This document shows positions 49,885 through 60,171 of a stretch of 64,000 nt of DNA, piece by piece. The notes under the pieces were generated by a model. It had not been told where the DNA came from. It made no database searches and saw nothing but the letters and a program-made list of their open reading frames with translations. Numbering within the stretch: position 1 is the first letter of the stretch; each line of letters begins with the position of its first letter. A program made the position numbers and the translations under genes. Source of the stretch: Xylophilus ampelinus (lineage in GTDB: Bacteria; Pseudomonadota; Gammaproteobacteria; Burkholderiales; Burkholderiaceae_C); the NCBI RefSeq assembly GCF_003217575.1, contig NZ_QJTC01000011.1, forward strand, positions 1 through 64,000. The letters are read 5' to 3'.

Positions 49885-50256
49885 CACCGACGGTCGGCTT
49901 GCGGAGCGGCCATGGACGCCACGCTGCGGCGCGGTCGTCTTCTCGGCCTGCGGCACGGCAACGGCGAGGATGAGACCCATGGGAGGTGCATGCATGGGCC
50001 ACGTCTGGTTGGGCGGCAGTGCCGTGGCAGCTATGGGCGCTGGCGACGATCGACTCGCTCGCGGTGTTGGGTGCGCTGCACGCCAGTCCGACCGTCAAGG
50101 CGGCCCTGGCCGACAGCATCGTGCGGTAGCACGATACCCGACGGCGGCCGCATCGTGCGGTAGCGCCTCCCGACATGCGCACAGCGCCGCCTCCACGGCA
50201 CCGCGCACACCTGTGCCGCCTCCACGACCACCCTTCCCCTCTTGCGAAAGCCCCCG
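49885..50256. other. 372-base intergenic stretch with a short duplicated segment
   Basis: No confident gene. GCATCGTGCGGTAGC occurs at 50116-50130 and again at 50150-50164. A short frame ending at 50129 (…LWALATIDSLAVLGALHA…ADSIVR) reads like the end of a real protein but lacks a start and ribosome site, so it may be a gene remnant. Confidence 0.45.
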
Positions 50257-51363
50257 ATGACCCACGACCTCCCCACCTGGATGCAGGACGCCGCTCGGCT
50301 CACCCGCGCCGGCAAGCTGCAGGAGGTGACCCAGGCGCTGCAGCGCTCGCTGGGCCTGCCGGATGGCGCGGCGCTCCGGGCCTGGCCCGGCATGCCGGCG
50401 GACGGTGGCCCTGCGGTGCCGACGCCGGCACCGCCCTCAGCCGCCGCCGACATCCTCGACGGCTACGTGACCGAGCTGCCGCGCGACCCGGCCCCGGCCG
50501 CCTCGCCCCGACCGGCCGCCGGCGGCGTCTCCACCGGGCGCTTCGCCCATGGCGGCCGCACGCTGGACTACCGGCTGTTCCTGCCCACCGGCGCGGCCGA
50601 CGCGCCGCGCCCGCTGGTGCTGATGCTGCACGGCTGCACCCAGAACCCCGAGGATTTCGCGGCCGGCACCGGCATGGACGCGCTGGCCCAGGCCCACGGC
50701 TGCGCGGTGCTCTACCCTGCGCAGGACGCGCCGGCCAACCCGCAGCGCTGCTGGAACTGGTTCAAGCACAACCACCAGCAACGCGGCCGCGGCGAGCCGG
50801 ACCTGCTGGCCGCGCTGGCCCGGTCGGTAGTGCAGAAGCACGGGCTGGACCCGCGCCGGGTCTACGTCGCCGGTCTCTCGGCCGGGGGCGCGATGGCGGC
50901 GATCCTGGCGCAGGCCTATCCCGACGTGTTCGCCGCGGCCGGCGTGCATTCGGGGCTGGCCCAGGGCACGGCGCGCGACGCGATGTCGGCACTGCAGGCG
51001 ATGCGCACCGGCACCGGGCCGGCCGCGGCACCGGCAGGCGCTGGCGTGCCCACCATCGTCTTCCACGGCGATGCCGACGCCACGGTGCATCCCGACCACG
51101 GCGCGCACGTCATGGCGGCGGCGCAGCCTGCCGGCAGCGCGGCGCCGACGGTAGAGACCGGCCGCTCGCCCGGTGGCCGTCGCTGGACCCGCACCCGCTA
51201 CCCGGGTGCCGAAGGCGGCAGCCGGGCCGAATACTGGCAGATCCACGGTGCCGGCCATGCGTGGGCCGGCGGGCGGTCCGCCGGGACCTACACTGACCCG
51301 GCGGGGCCGGATGCCAGCGCGGAGATGCTGCGGTTCTTTCTGGCGCACCGGCTGGCGGCGTAG
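50257..51363 (+). CDS. PHB depolymerase-family esterase (LpqC-like)
   Basis: A 368-residue alpha/beta hydrolase. RPLVLMLHGCTQNPEDFAAG is the oxyanion-hole strand, VYVAGLSAGGAMAAILAQA holds the nucleophile Ser in G-x-S-x-G, PTIVFHGDADATVHPDH the Asp, and WQIHGAGHAWAGG the His. This is the 'poly(3-hydroxybutyrate) depolymerase' esterase family; many members hydrolyse feruloyl or other esters. The N-terminal 90 residues (WMQDAARLTRAGKLQEVTQA) resemble the leader seen in such betaproteobacterial proteins; no clear signal peptide. Stand-alone gene. Confidence 0.88.
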   Translation: MTHDLPTWMQDAARLTRAGKLQEVTQALQRSLGLPDGAALRAWPGMPADGGPAVPTPAPPSAAADILDGYVTELPRDPAPAASPRPAAGGVSTGRFAHGGRTLDYRLFLPTGAADAPRPLVLMLHGCTQNPEDFAAGTGMDALAQAHGCAVLYPAQDAPANPQRCWNWFKHNHQQRGRGEPDLLAALARSVVQKHGLDPRRVYVAGLSAGGAMAAILAQAYPDVFAAAGVHSGLAQGTARDAMSALQAMRTGTGPAAAPAGAGVPTIVFHGDADATVHPDHGAHVMAAAQPAGSAAPTVETGRSPGGRRWTRTRYPGAEGGSRAEYWQIHGAGHAWAGGRSAGTYTDPAGPDASAEMLRFFLAHRLAA

Positions 51364-51457
51364 TGCCTGCGGGCGACGACCCATGCACCGAGACGGCGGA
51401 CATCGACACCTGTTTTCGAAGGAAAAGTGGCTGTAGCCTTTGTACAGCAACGACCAC

Positions 51458-51477
51458 CAGCTATATTTTTAATAGCG
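51458..51477. repeat. Short inverted repeat CAGCTAT...AATAGCG, copy 1
   Basis: GCTAT and ATAGC form a five-pair stem separated by an A/T-rich loop, preceded by CCAC. Related copies are at 51534-51553 and 62732-62751. It lies after the esterase gene. Confidence 0.7.
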
Positions 51478-51533
51478 CACGATGTAGGCTTCAGAAAGAT
51501 GAATGGCTGCAGCCGGCGCGGATCGCCGACCGC

Positions 51534-51553
51534 CAGCTATGGTTTTAATAGCA
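51534..51553. repeat. Short inverted repeat CAGCTAT...AATAGCA, copy 2
   Basis: Same core as copy 1, preceded by CCGC, with GGTTTT as the loop. Confidence 0.7.
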
Positions 51554-51860
51554 AACGCTGATGCCGCCCGCCAAGCACAGCCGCCGCCTCCGGACGCGGC
51601 CAGGACCGAATGTCCCCCGCCGCACAGGACCTCTCTGCACCTGCCCGCGGACGAACTGCGCCGGCACGATAATCGGTATGCGCACTAGAGCGAGTTATGC
51701 ACTGTGACGTACCCGCGAAAGTGGGTCTCGCAGGCGGGATCTATGCGGGTACGTCGAAGTACATACCGCGCTCCAGGCATGCGGTGACCCGTGCCGGCCA
51801 TGCGGACACGGGCGCGGCAGGCTGGGATTCCTTTCTTTTCCGACCAGCGATTTCCGGCCC

Positions 51861-54277
51861 ATGACCGCACGCCCTCCCCTCCAAGATGTCATCGACAGCG
51901 CCATCGACTTCGCCGTCATCGTCACCGACCTGAATGGCACCGTTACAGACTGGAACGCCGGCGCCGAGCGGATCCTGGGCTGGCGGCGCGAGGGGATCGT
52001 GGGCACCTCGATCGAGCGCATCTTCACCGTAGAAGACAGGGCCATCGGCCGGGCGCAGGAGGAGATGCGCGTCGCCGTGTCGGAAGGCCGCGCCAACGAC
52101 GAACGCTGGCACCTGCGGGAAGACGGCGCCCGGTTCTGGGCCTCGGGCGAGATGATGCCGTTGCGCCAGGAAGACGGCACCCACCAGGGTTACGTCAAGG
52201 TGGTGCGCGACCGGACGCGGCAGCACGATGTGGACGAGCGCCTGCGTGACACCCAGGACCGCTTCAAGACGCTGCTGGAGACGGTAGAGACCGCTTTCGC
52301 GATCGTCGAGGTGAAGTTCGACGCCGACGACCGCCCGATCGACTACCGCTTTCTCGAGGCCAACCCGGCCTTCGAGCGGCAGGCCGGCGTCAACCTGCGC
52401 GGCAAGTGGGTGACCGAGTTCGCGCCCGACCTGGAGCGCTTCTGGTTCGACACCTACGGCCACGTCGCCCGGACCGGCGAGCCGGCCAGCTTCGAGAACT
52501 ACGCCAAGGCGTTCGGCCGCTGGTTCGAGGTGCGGGCGATCCGTGTCGGCGATCCGCAACTTCGGCAGATCGCCATCTTCTTCAACGACGTCACCGACCG
52601 CCGGCTGGCGGAGGACCGGCTGCGCGCCAGCGAGGCGATCGCGCGCGAGAACGTCGAGCGGGTGCAGCTGGCGCTCGCGGCCGGCGCCATCATCGGCACC
52701 TGGCACTGGGACCTGCCGACCGACCGGTTCACCGTGGACGAGGCGTTCGCCATCGCGTTCGGGCTCGACCCGGCGCTGGGCCGCGAGGGCCTGAGCCTCG
52801 CGCAGGTGGTCGCCACGGTGCATCCGGACGACCGCGACGGCCTGGCCCGGGCGATCGGCGAGGCCGTCCAGCGCGGCGGCGCCTACGCGCACCAGTACCG
52901 GGTGCTGCGCGCCGACCGCAAGTACTACTGGATCGAGGCAAGCGGCCGGGTCGATCATGGCGCCGACGGCACGCCCACCAGCTTTCCCGGCGTGCTGATC
53001 GACGTAGAGGAGCGGCGTACGGTCGAAGCAGAGCGCGACCGCAACGCCGCCGAGCTGCGCGCCCTGAACGAGACGCTGGAGCAACGCGTGGCCGAACGGA
53101 CGGCCGAGCTGATGCGGGCCGAGGAGCAGCTGCGCCAGTCCCAGAAGATGGAGGCCGTGGGCCAGTTGACCGGCGGCCTGGCGCACGACTTCAACAACCT
53201 GCTGGCCGGCATTTCCGGCGCGCTGGAGCTGATGAACGCCAAGATGCAGCAGGGTCGCTTCGGCGACCTGGAGCGCTACGTCTCGGTCGCCCAGGGGGCC
53301 ACCAAGCGCGCGGCCGCGCTCACCCACCGGCTGCTTGCGTTCTCGCGCCGACAGACGCTGCTGCCCAAGCCCACCGACGTCAACCGGCTGGTCGGCGGCA
53401 TGGAGGAGCTGATCCGCCGCACCATCGGCCCGGCGGTCGCGCTGGAAGTGGTGGGCGCCGCCGGCCTGTGGCCCGCGCTGGCGACCCCGGCCAGCTGGAG
53501 AACGCGCTGCTCAACCTGTGTATCAACGCGCGCGACGCGATGCCCGACGGCGGCCGCATCACCATCGAGACCGCCAACAGGTGGATGGACCGGCCCGCCG
53601 CGGCGAAGTACCGCATCCAGGAAGGCCAGTACCTCTCGCTCTGCGTGACGGATACCGGCACCGGCATGTCGCCCGAGGTGATCGCCCGGGTGTTCGAGCC
53701 CTTCTTCACCACCAAGCCGATCGGCGAGGGCACCGGCCTCGGCCTGTCGATGATCCACGGCTTCGCCCAGCAGTCGGGCGGCCAGGTGCGCATCTACTCG
53801 GAAGTCGGTCAGGGCACGACGGTCTGCATCTACCTGCCGCGCCACTACGGCGAGGCCGACGGCGACGACGCGATGCCCCGCCTCCCGGACATCGCCCGTG
53901 CCGAGCAGAGCGCCACCGTGCTGGTGGTGGACGACGAACCCTCCGTCCGCATGCTGGTGGCCGAGGTGCTGGAGGAGCTGGGCTACACCGCGCTCGAAGC
54001 CGCCGACAGCCTCGCGGGCCTGAAGCTCCTGCAGTCGGACGCCCGCATCGACCTGCTGATCACCGATGTCGGCCTGCCCGGCGGGATGAACGGCCGTCAG
54101 ATGGCCGACGCCGGCCGCGAACGCCGGCCTGCCCTGAAGGTGATGTTCATCACCGGCTACGCCGAGAACAGCGTCGTCGGCAACGGGCACTTGGCCCCGG
54201 GCATGAAAGTGCTGACCAAGCCGTTTCCGCTGGAGGCGCTGGCTACGGGGATCCGGGAGCTGATCGGCGTGAAGTGA
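51861..54277 (+). pseudogene. Hybrid PAS sensor histidine kinase with one-base frameshift
   Basis: A kinase read in two frames. Residues 1-540 (frame from 51861) hold three PAS domains (DFAVIVTDLNGTVTDWNAGA, IIGTWHWDLPTDRFTVDEAF), a coiled linker and the HisKA phosphorylation box LAHDFNNLLAG. Near 53481 the frame breaks; the next frame continues with the ATPase domain (QLENALLNLCINARDAMPDG, TDTGTGMSPEVIARVFEPFF, GLGLSMIHGF) and a receiver domain (LVVDDEPSVRML, ITDVGLPGG with the Asp acceptor) to 54277. The span is 2,417 bases; restoring one G in GCGACCCC would give a whole 805-residue protein. Either a recent mutation or an assembly error. Confidence 0.85.
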
Positions 54278-54703
54278 GGGGGCACGGTCGGCGCCACGCC
54301 TTCACGCGGGCGCGGCAGCGGCCAGGGGCCAGGGGCCAGGGGCCAGGGGCCAGGGGCAGGGTCGCATGACACGCCCTAAAGATAGAGGCCCAATGATGCG
54401 ATCGGAAGAAGTACGAGCTGATGCCTCGCAGGCGCAGGTCTGTTTGCGGCGCAAAACGGAAATTGTATTGTCGCTGCCAAAAATTCGATATACCATCCAT
54501 TCAGCCAGTATCTACGTCATCCGCTCGAACAACCTTTTCCAAGGCTCGCTGTTCGAATTCCACTGCGGCGTCGGAGGCCCAGACACCGTCGCCGCGCCCG
54601 TCGACTCATACTGAATTTCCGCTTTGGAAGAATTCCAGTCTCCACCAGATTGACTGGTTGGCGCTGAGTGTCCGGAAACAGACCGCAATCAACTGAGAAA
54701 AAA
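54278..54703. other. 426-base intergenic stretch, repeat-containing and A/T-richer
   Basis: Contains the CCAGGGG heptamer repeat, then sequence of visibly lower G+C up to the Rhs gene. No coding frame is convincing. The A/T-rich part probably holds the Rhs promoter. Confidence 0.5.
54322..54356. repeat. Tandem heptanucleotide CCAGGGG x5
   Basis: Five perfect CCAGGGG units directly after the sensor kinase gene, ending in a partial CAGG. Non-coding. Confidence 0.9.
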
Positions 54704-57700
54704 ATGACTTACTCTTTTGATGGTTCGCAAGCACTCAACCGCATTTCTAGCGCAATTGAAGATGTGATTCCGAATTCAGGATCGTTGCTGCTCAACATCC
54801 CGATCGCCGATCTCGTAGGAGTCACCGAAGACATCGGGTTGAAGATCAATCTATCCTATTCGCTTGGCGGCGGTGGCACGCTGGGTTTGCCCACCAACTG
54901 GAGCTTCGGCATACCGTCGATCGCGTCTGGCAGCGCGATAGGAATCAAGGGCTCGCGCTACATCGTCGATCCTTTCTGGACGGATGCGACGGGCTATGCA
55001 TCGGGGCTCAAGTACGTGAACAATCACGGCGTCAAGTTCGTGGATAACATCGTGAGCCAGCCGCTGCCCCATGGCCAGTACGGCGTAGAGTACCAATTCA
55101 CCTACTCAGACACCGACGGCTCTGTTTGCTACTTCGACAGCACCGGCGCGCTGCTGATGAAGGCAAACCGGTACGGCAGCTACGTCTACTACGCGTACAC
55201 GCCCGAGCCGCAAGGCAATCTGCTCGCTTATATCATCGACAGCTTCGGGCAGAAAACTACGTTCACCTACGAACTGGGCCAGATCGTCGTTACCTTGCCG
55301 AACGGACTGCCGGTCACAATCAACACGGATGCCGGTCATGTCTACAGCGTGGTCGATCTGATTGGTGACGCGACGATATTCAACTACACGACGCAGAACG
55401 ACTTCAGTGTCATCAGTACCGTCACCTATCCCTCCGGGAAGACGACCAATGTGGTCTACACCACTATTGGATTCCTGGATCAATCGGGAAATTCGTATGC
55501 CATCCCGGCCGTGTCGGACCTGTATTTGCTGGATCCGAAAAACGCCTTGCTGGCGCATTATCAATACACCTACGGCACACAATCCGGCGGAAATACGTTC
55601 ACGGGGTTCACGGGTGGCTATTCACTGTCCAGCAGTTCGGACGGCCTGCTGGACAGCAATAACACGGCCTATGTCTACGATGTGGAAGTGCGCACCCTCG
55701 ATCAAGCCGGCACCATCCGTTCGCTGACGAACATCTTCTACAGTTTCGCGCATGTGCCGATCATGCAGAACACGTACGTTATCGACGACGAAGGCGTGCA
55801 GCTTGGCTACCAGCAGACGAATTCGCTCTACAACATTGCAGCGGACGCTTACAACCAGCAGCCCAACTACCTGAGTCCGAAGCAGACGCAACAGCTGTTC
55901 TTCGCTCTGCACAGCACGCTCGGCGTGCCGCAAACACAAATAACCTATGAGTACGACGACTTCGGCAATACGACATCGAAGCAGACCAGTGCGTGGAGCG
56001 ACTCATCTCAAGCGTATGTCATGAACCTGGTCGAGACGGCGTCTTATTTCACACAAGACTCTCCGATCACCACGCTGGTGGACTCGGCCACCAAGACGGA
56101 CGCCACCAACCAAGGTATACGGACGGTGAACACGCTCACGCTGGACAGCAAGTCCATCGCAACCTCCACCGTCAACTACAGCCACGACGGCGGGACCACG
56201 TGGAATGGCTGGAAGACGCGCAGCCAAAGCTACGACTCGAGTGGGCGCGAGGTCTCCGTAACCATCAAGTGGGCCGCTGCCGACGTGCCAGGCGTGCAGC
56301 AAACCTCGAGCGCCTTCGTGTATGCCTACGACGCTGCGAACTTCACCGTCGGGACGACGATTACCGATGCGCTGGGATTTGCCAGCCTGCATGCGATCAG
56401 CACCCTGTACGGGCAGAAGGTGCTCGAGATTACATCTTCCGGCTCGACCACCACATACGCCTACGACCAGTTGGGTCGGCTCGTCACCAAGACCTCGCCT
56501 TCGGGGCGGCAGACAACGCATGCTTACAAAACCTTCGTTTCTGACGGCGAGAACAGCGCGATAGTGATTGACCCGCTGGGCTACCAGATCAAGACCGTTA
56601 CCGATCCTCTGGGACGAACGATCGCCACCTACGACAACGTGAATCCAAACGATTCCACGCCGCTGAGGTTACTGACGCAGAAGCAATACGATGTACTGGG
56701 AAACGTCGTCACCCACATCGACAAGTTTGGCAATGCGACCACAAGCGCTTTCAACTCGCTGGGCAAGCCGACGCGATCAGTCGACCCGCTGAGCAACAAG
56801 ACCACGCTCGCCTACGACTTCGCATCCAATTCGACGATTACCAGCATCAACGGGATCGCGCAAACGAAGGTCGTCACGGACAGTTTCGGCCGTGCGGTCA
56901 TGGAAGAGCGATATCCAAATACGATGAGTTCGGACAAGACGGCCCAATACACCATGAGTCGGGCTTCGGGATACGACGGCTTCAATAACCTGACCTGGAA
57001 GACGACCAGCCAAGTGACAGCAGGCGTGGCGACCGTGCTGCACACGAAGAGTTACGCCTACGACCCCGAGTCACAGCGCATCAGCGCGAACTTCAGCGCG
57101 CCCAACGGCACGACCCGACTGAAACAGTCGGTCTACGATCTAAACCGGAAAAAGGTTAGCCAAACGAAGACCGTCACCTATCCGGACGGTCGTGTCTATA
57201 CAGTAACGGGTGACTCTCGGCAATTCGATGCTCTAGGTCAGATGACTCTACTGACCAACAATGCGGGACAGTCAGAGTCGTTCCGCTACGACTGCGACCA
57301 GCATCTGGTCAGCAAGACGCTATTTGACGGGAGTGTCATCGAGTACACCTACAAGGCCGACGGCTACAAGGCCAGCGAATCTTGGTTGGAAAATGGTGTC
57401 GCCAAGACAACCGCTTATACCTACGATGCCGCCGGCCGCCTGCTGGAAACCAGCAATGCGAGCGGGTCCGTCGCCAATACCTACTCGATAGACGGCGTGC
57501 TCACGTCCATTACGTATCCGGACGGAAAGAAGCTCAGCTATATATTGGACGGGTACAGCCGAGCGATCAGCCAGCAGGATTTCGGCGGTGCAACGACTAC
57601 TTATACGTACACGCCGCAGAACCAGATCCTGAGCGTGAGCACGGCTAACGACGTGCTCACGCATCTCTATTGCGCCGATCCCGCAGTGAACCTGATGCTG

Positions 57701-59374
57701 GGCGCGCCCCTGGGCGTAATCCTGGCCGACAACTATACCGAGACCTATCGATACGACGCGCAAGGGCGCAAAAACGGCCTGCAGCGCGTGTCCACCAAGG
57801 ATGTGACGCTGCTGAGCGAGCTAGGAGTTTTTAACGCGCTGGACAAACTGATCTCCAATGCGTCGTCGTCGCAAATCACCACTGCGACGACCGTCAACCA
57901 CCAACGGACGATTTCCTACGACGCGTTTGGCCAAGTCACGAGTGACACCCTCACGGGAAATTCCAGCCAGACGATCAGCGCGCAAACTTTCCAATACGAC
58001 GGCAACGGCAACGTCCTGCAGTCGACCGGTCCGGCGGCAGGGCACTCGACCTCCTACACATACAACAATATCGACCAACTGATCTCGTTCGCCAGCAATT
58101 CTGGTCAGCCTAGCACGCAAGAGTTCGACACCAACGGCAGGCTCGTCGTCGATGGTGCGGGTAACCACTATACATACGATGTGCCAGGTCAGCTGCTCGG
58201 TGTGGAAGACGCCGTTGGCGCGACGAGCTACACGTACTACCCGAACGAGCTACTGGCCACGCGCACCAGCGAAGCCTCCACGGTAGGCATGTATTACGAC
58301 AACCTCCAGCAGGCGATTAACACGACGCAAGGGGACGCAATGACGCATTTCCTGATGGTGGGTTCGAAGCGATTCGCCTCCTATTGCGGCGACGCCTCGC
58401 CTTTCTACTACGGAACCAACCGCCGCCAAGACACGGTGCTAGGTTGCAGCACGGAGCTCGACGGCGGCGAAACCCTGATCGGCGGAACCTCGTATTCGGC
58501 GTATGGGCTCCAGGCAGATAGCTCGGTGGGCATGGACGCCAGCAACAACTTCGGGTGGAACCAGGAATACAAGGATATAGACAACAACCTCGTCTACCTG
58601 CGGGCCCGCTTCTACGACCCGGTCACCATGCGCTTCATTTCCCGGGACAGCAAGTCCGTGGACAACCGCTACGCGTATTGCAGCGGAGACCCCGTCAACA
58701 ATGTCGACCCCTCAGGGCACGATGACGTGGCCGTCGGCGTCGGTGCGGGTGTGGGCGCGGTGGCCGCCGTCGCCTTGACCTATGCCGCCATCACTTACGG
58801 ACCCGCCATCGTAGCGTTCATCACGGGCGCAACGGCGGTGGCCAGCGCGGCGGTCGGCGGAGGGGCGGTGGCCGCGGGCATCCTCGGCGGCGTGGCTGCT
58901 ACCGCGGCCGCGGCCGCGATCACGGCTTCCGCACCGGTGCTGGCGGTGGCTGCGGCAGGAACGACGGCGATAGCCACGGTCAGTGCCGTGGCCGCGGGCG
59001 GTGGAGCATTGACCGCGTCCGCCATCGGTGCAGTGGTAGGGAGCGGGTTGGGCGCTTATGTAGGGGGAACTATGGGCGCGTTGGCCGGAGGCGCCGTGGG
59101 CGGAATGGTCGGGACGGGCGTCACCGTCGCGGCACCGGTCGTCACAGCGGCCGCCAGCACGGCGGTGGGCTACGTCGGTACCGCGCTCGCCTCGGTCGCT
59201 GGCGCCGTGGTGGAGACCGCCACCGCGGCGACCGCGACTGCCACCGCGACGGTGTCGGCGGCCACCTCGATGGCAGCCGAAGCTGTGGCGGGCGCGGCCG
59301 CGGCCGTGGGGATAGAAAGTGCCGCCGATGCGGCACTGGTGTTGGTGGGGGCTGTTCTGCTCGCTTTGTTGTGA
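54704..59374 (+). CDS. Rhs/YD-repeat protein with hydrophobic glycine-zipper-like C-terminus
   Basis: A 1,556-residue protein. The N-terminal part (NSGSLLLNIPIADLVGVTED) is similar in style to the start of Tc-toxin C/Rhs shells. Many YD repeats follow (YAYDQLGRLVTKTSPSGR, YDAAGRLLETSNASGSV, YDAQGRKNG). The Rhs core end is clear: LVYLRARFYDPVTMRFISRD, AYCSGDPVNNVDPSGHD. The variable tip of about 215 residues is almost entirely Ala, Gly, Val and Thr, with repeated small-xxx-small spacing (SAIGAVVGSGLGAYVGGTMG). It is unlike nuclease or ADP-ribosyltransferase tips and may be membrane-active. No VgrG, PAAR or Eag chaperone is nearby. Codon use is less G+C-biased than in neighbours, suggesting transfer. 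Confidence 0.85.
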   Translation: MTYSFDGSQALNRISSAIEDVIPNSGSLLLNIPIADLVGVTEDIGLKINLSYSLGGGGTLGLPTNWSFGIPSIASGSAIGIKGSRYIVDPFWTDATGYASGLKYVNNHGVKFVDNIVSQPLPHGQYGVEYQFTYSDTDGSVCYFDSTGALLMKANRYGSYVYYAYTPEPQGNLLAYIIDSFGQKTTFTYELGQIVVTLPNGLPVTINTDAGHVYSVVDLIGDATIFNYTTQNDFSVISTVTYPSGKTTNVVYTTIGFLDQSGNSYAIPAVSDLYLLDPKNALLAHYQYTYGTQSGGNTFTGFTGGYSLSSSSDGLLDSNNTAYVYDVEVRTLDQAGTIRSLTNIFYSFAHVPIMQNTYVIDDEGVQLGYQQTNSLYNIAADAYNQQPNYLSPKQTQQLFFALHSTLGVPQTQITYEYDDFGNTTSKQTSAWSDSSQAYVMNLVETASYFTQDSPITTLVDSATKTDATNQGIRTVNTLTLDSKSIATSTVNYSHDGGTTWNGWKTRSQSYDSSGREVSVTIKWAAADVPGVQQTSSAFVYAYDAANFTVGTTITDALGFASLHAISTLYGQKVLEITSSGSTTTYAYDQLGRLVTKTSPSGRQTTHAYKTFVSDGENSAIVIDPLGYQIKTVTDPLGRTIATYDNVNPNDSTPLRLLTQKQYDVLGNVVTHIDKFGNATTSAFNSLGKPTRSVDPLSNKTTLAYDFASNSTITSINGIAQTKVVTDSFGRAVMEERYPNTMSSDKTAQYTMSRASGYDGFNNLTWKTTSQVTAGVATVLHTKSYAYDPESQRISANFSAPNGTTRLKQSVYDLNRKKVSQTKTVTYPDGRVYTVTGDSRQFDALGQMTLLTNNAGQSESFRYDCDQHLVSKTLFDGSVIEYTYKADGYKASESWLENGVAKTTAYTYDAAGRLLETSNASGSVANTYSIDGVLTSITYPDGKKLSYILDGYSRAISQQDFGGATTTYTYTPQNQILSVSTANDVLTHLYCADPAVNLMLGAPLGVILADNYTETYRYDAQGRKNGLQRVSTKDVTLLSELGVFNALDKLISNASSSQITTATTVNHQRTISYDAFGQVTSDTLTGNSSQTISAQTFQYDGNGNVLQSTGPAAGHSTSYTYNNIDQLISFASNSGQPSTQEFDTNGRLVVDGAGNHYTYDVPGQLLGVEDAVGATSYTYYPNELLATRTSEASTVGMYYDNLQQAINTTQGDAMTHFLMVGSKRFASYCGDASPFYYGTNRRQDTVLGCSTELDGGETLIGGTSYSAYGLQADSSVGMDASNNFGWNQEYKDIDNNLVYLRARFYDPVTMRFISRDSKSVDNRYAYCSGDPVNNVDPSGHDDVAVGVGAGVGAVAAVALTYAAITYGPAIVAFITGATAVASAAVGGGAVAAGILGGVAATAAAAAITASAPVLAVAAAGTTAIATVSAVAAGGGALTASAIGAVVGSGLGAYVGGTMGALAGGAVGGMVGTGVTVAAPVVTAAASTAVGYVGTALASVAGAVVETATAATATATATVSAATSMAAEAVAGAAAAVGIESAADAALVLVGAVLLALL

Positions 59375-59419
59375 GAGCGGATGGCCCGTATTTTTAGTTC
59401 ACTTGGAAAGGAGATCGAA

Positions 59420-59944
59420 ATGACCGTGGACAAAAACTTGTCGCGGACTGGCGTGCTTCTCACGGCGACATTGACGGCCGGCATGGCTCACGCTGGTGCG
59501 GGCGCCAACGTCAACGCCTGCGTCTACTTGACCAGCAAACCCTCCGTACCCATGACCGTCAACGTGACGCCTGGTGGATCGGGAACGCATTGCATGCATG
59601 AAAAGGGCCACTCCGCCACATTGACTGTGTCCAACGCAGGCGTGACCTGCGTCTCGGTAGGCTACGTCGAGGCCAAGGCGAGCTCGTCGGGGGGCGATCT
59701 TTGCGCCACCGACAAGTCGAAGTGGCCGCTGAGCTATGCCATTACGGGCACCGCCTTCAGCGGTTCGACGCAAACGCAGTGGCATACAGGAACACGGAAC
59801 AATTCCATAGATTTGCACAGTCCCTCGCCGGGCACGAATGTCTGCGGTCAAAGCTCTCTTTGCACTTCGACGTCTTGGACCTGGAACGCGGGGACGCAGG
59901 GGCCGCTATACATCATTTTTCAGCCAGGCTACAACGCAAAATAA
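59420..59944 (+). CDS. Small exported Cys-rich protein, possible Rhs partner
   Basis: A 174-residue protein with a signal peptide (TGVLLTATLTAGMAHAGAGA) and six Cys in the mature part (VNACVYLTS, THCMHEK, VTCVSVG, DLCATDK, NVCGQSSLCTS), likely disulfide-bonded in the periplasm or outside. No family was recognised. GGAAAGGAG gives a strong ribosome site. It lies 45 bases after the Rhs gene on the same strand. Its position fits an immunity protein that would act in the periplasm, but a secreted co-factor is equally possible. Confidence 0.65.
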   Translation: MTVDKNLSRTGVLLTATLTAGMAHAGAGANVNACVYLTSKPSVPMTVNVTPGGSGTHCMHEKGHSATLTVSNAGVTCVSVGYVEAKASSSGGDLCATDKSKWPLSYAITGTAFSGSTQTQWHTGTRNNSIDLHSPSPGTNVCGQSSLCTSTSWTWNAGTQGPLYIIFQPGYNAK

Positions 59945-60171
59945 GGCGTATACCGCTGCGGTAGGTGTCAGCAGGACGCTGCCGACGCTCGCGACGCGGG
60001 ACACTCCAGGCGGATGGTTGCATCGGCGCCCGTGGAACTAGCGACGGAAAGAATCACCTCGTTCCAAGACAAGCGCTGGAGCATGTCATACACCATGACG
60101 CTAGGCACCCCGGGTATCGCGGAGATCCGTTACCGCAGATACCGTGCGTCCGAGGCGCCCGCCCCGGTGGA

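Larger units (their letters stand above)
51364..51860. other. 497-base intergenic stretch carrying two AGCTAT repeats
   Basis: No coding frame with credible composition. It holds two copies of the CAGCTAT-N-AATAGC inverted repeat at 51458 and 51534. The 3' half may contain the promoter of the sensor kinase gene, but no clear site was recognised. Confidence 0.5.

Noticed and set aside
54322-54356. Heptamer repeat as an origin iteron array
   Set aside because: Only five short GC-rich units, no DnaA boxes or replication gene nearby.
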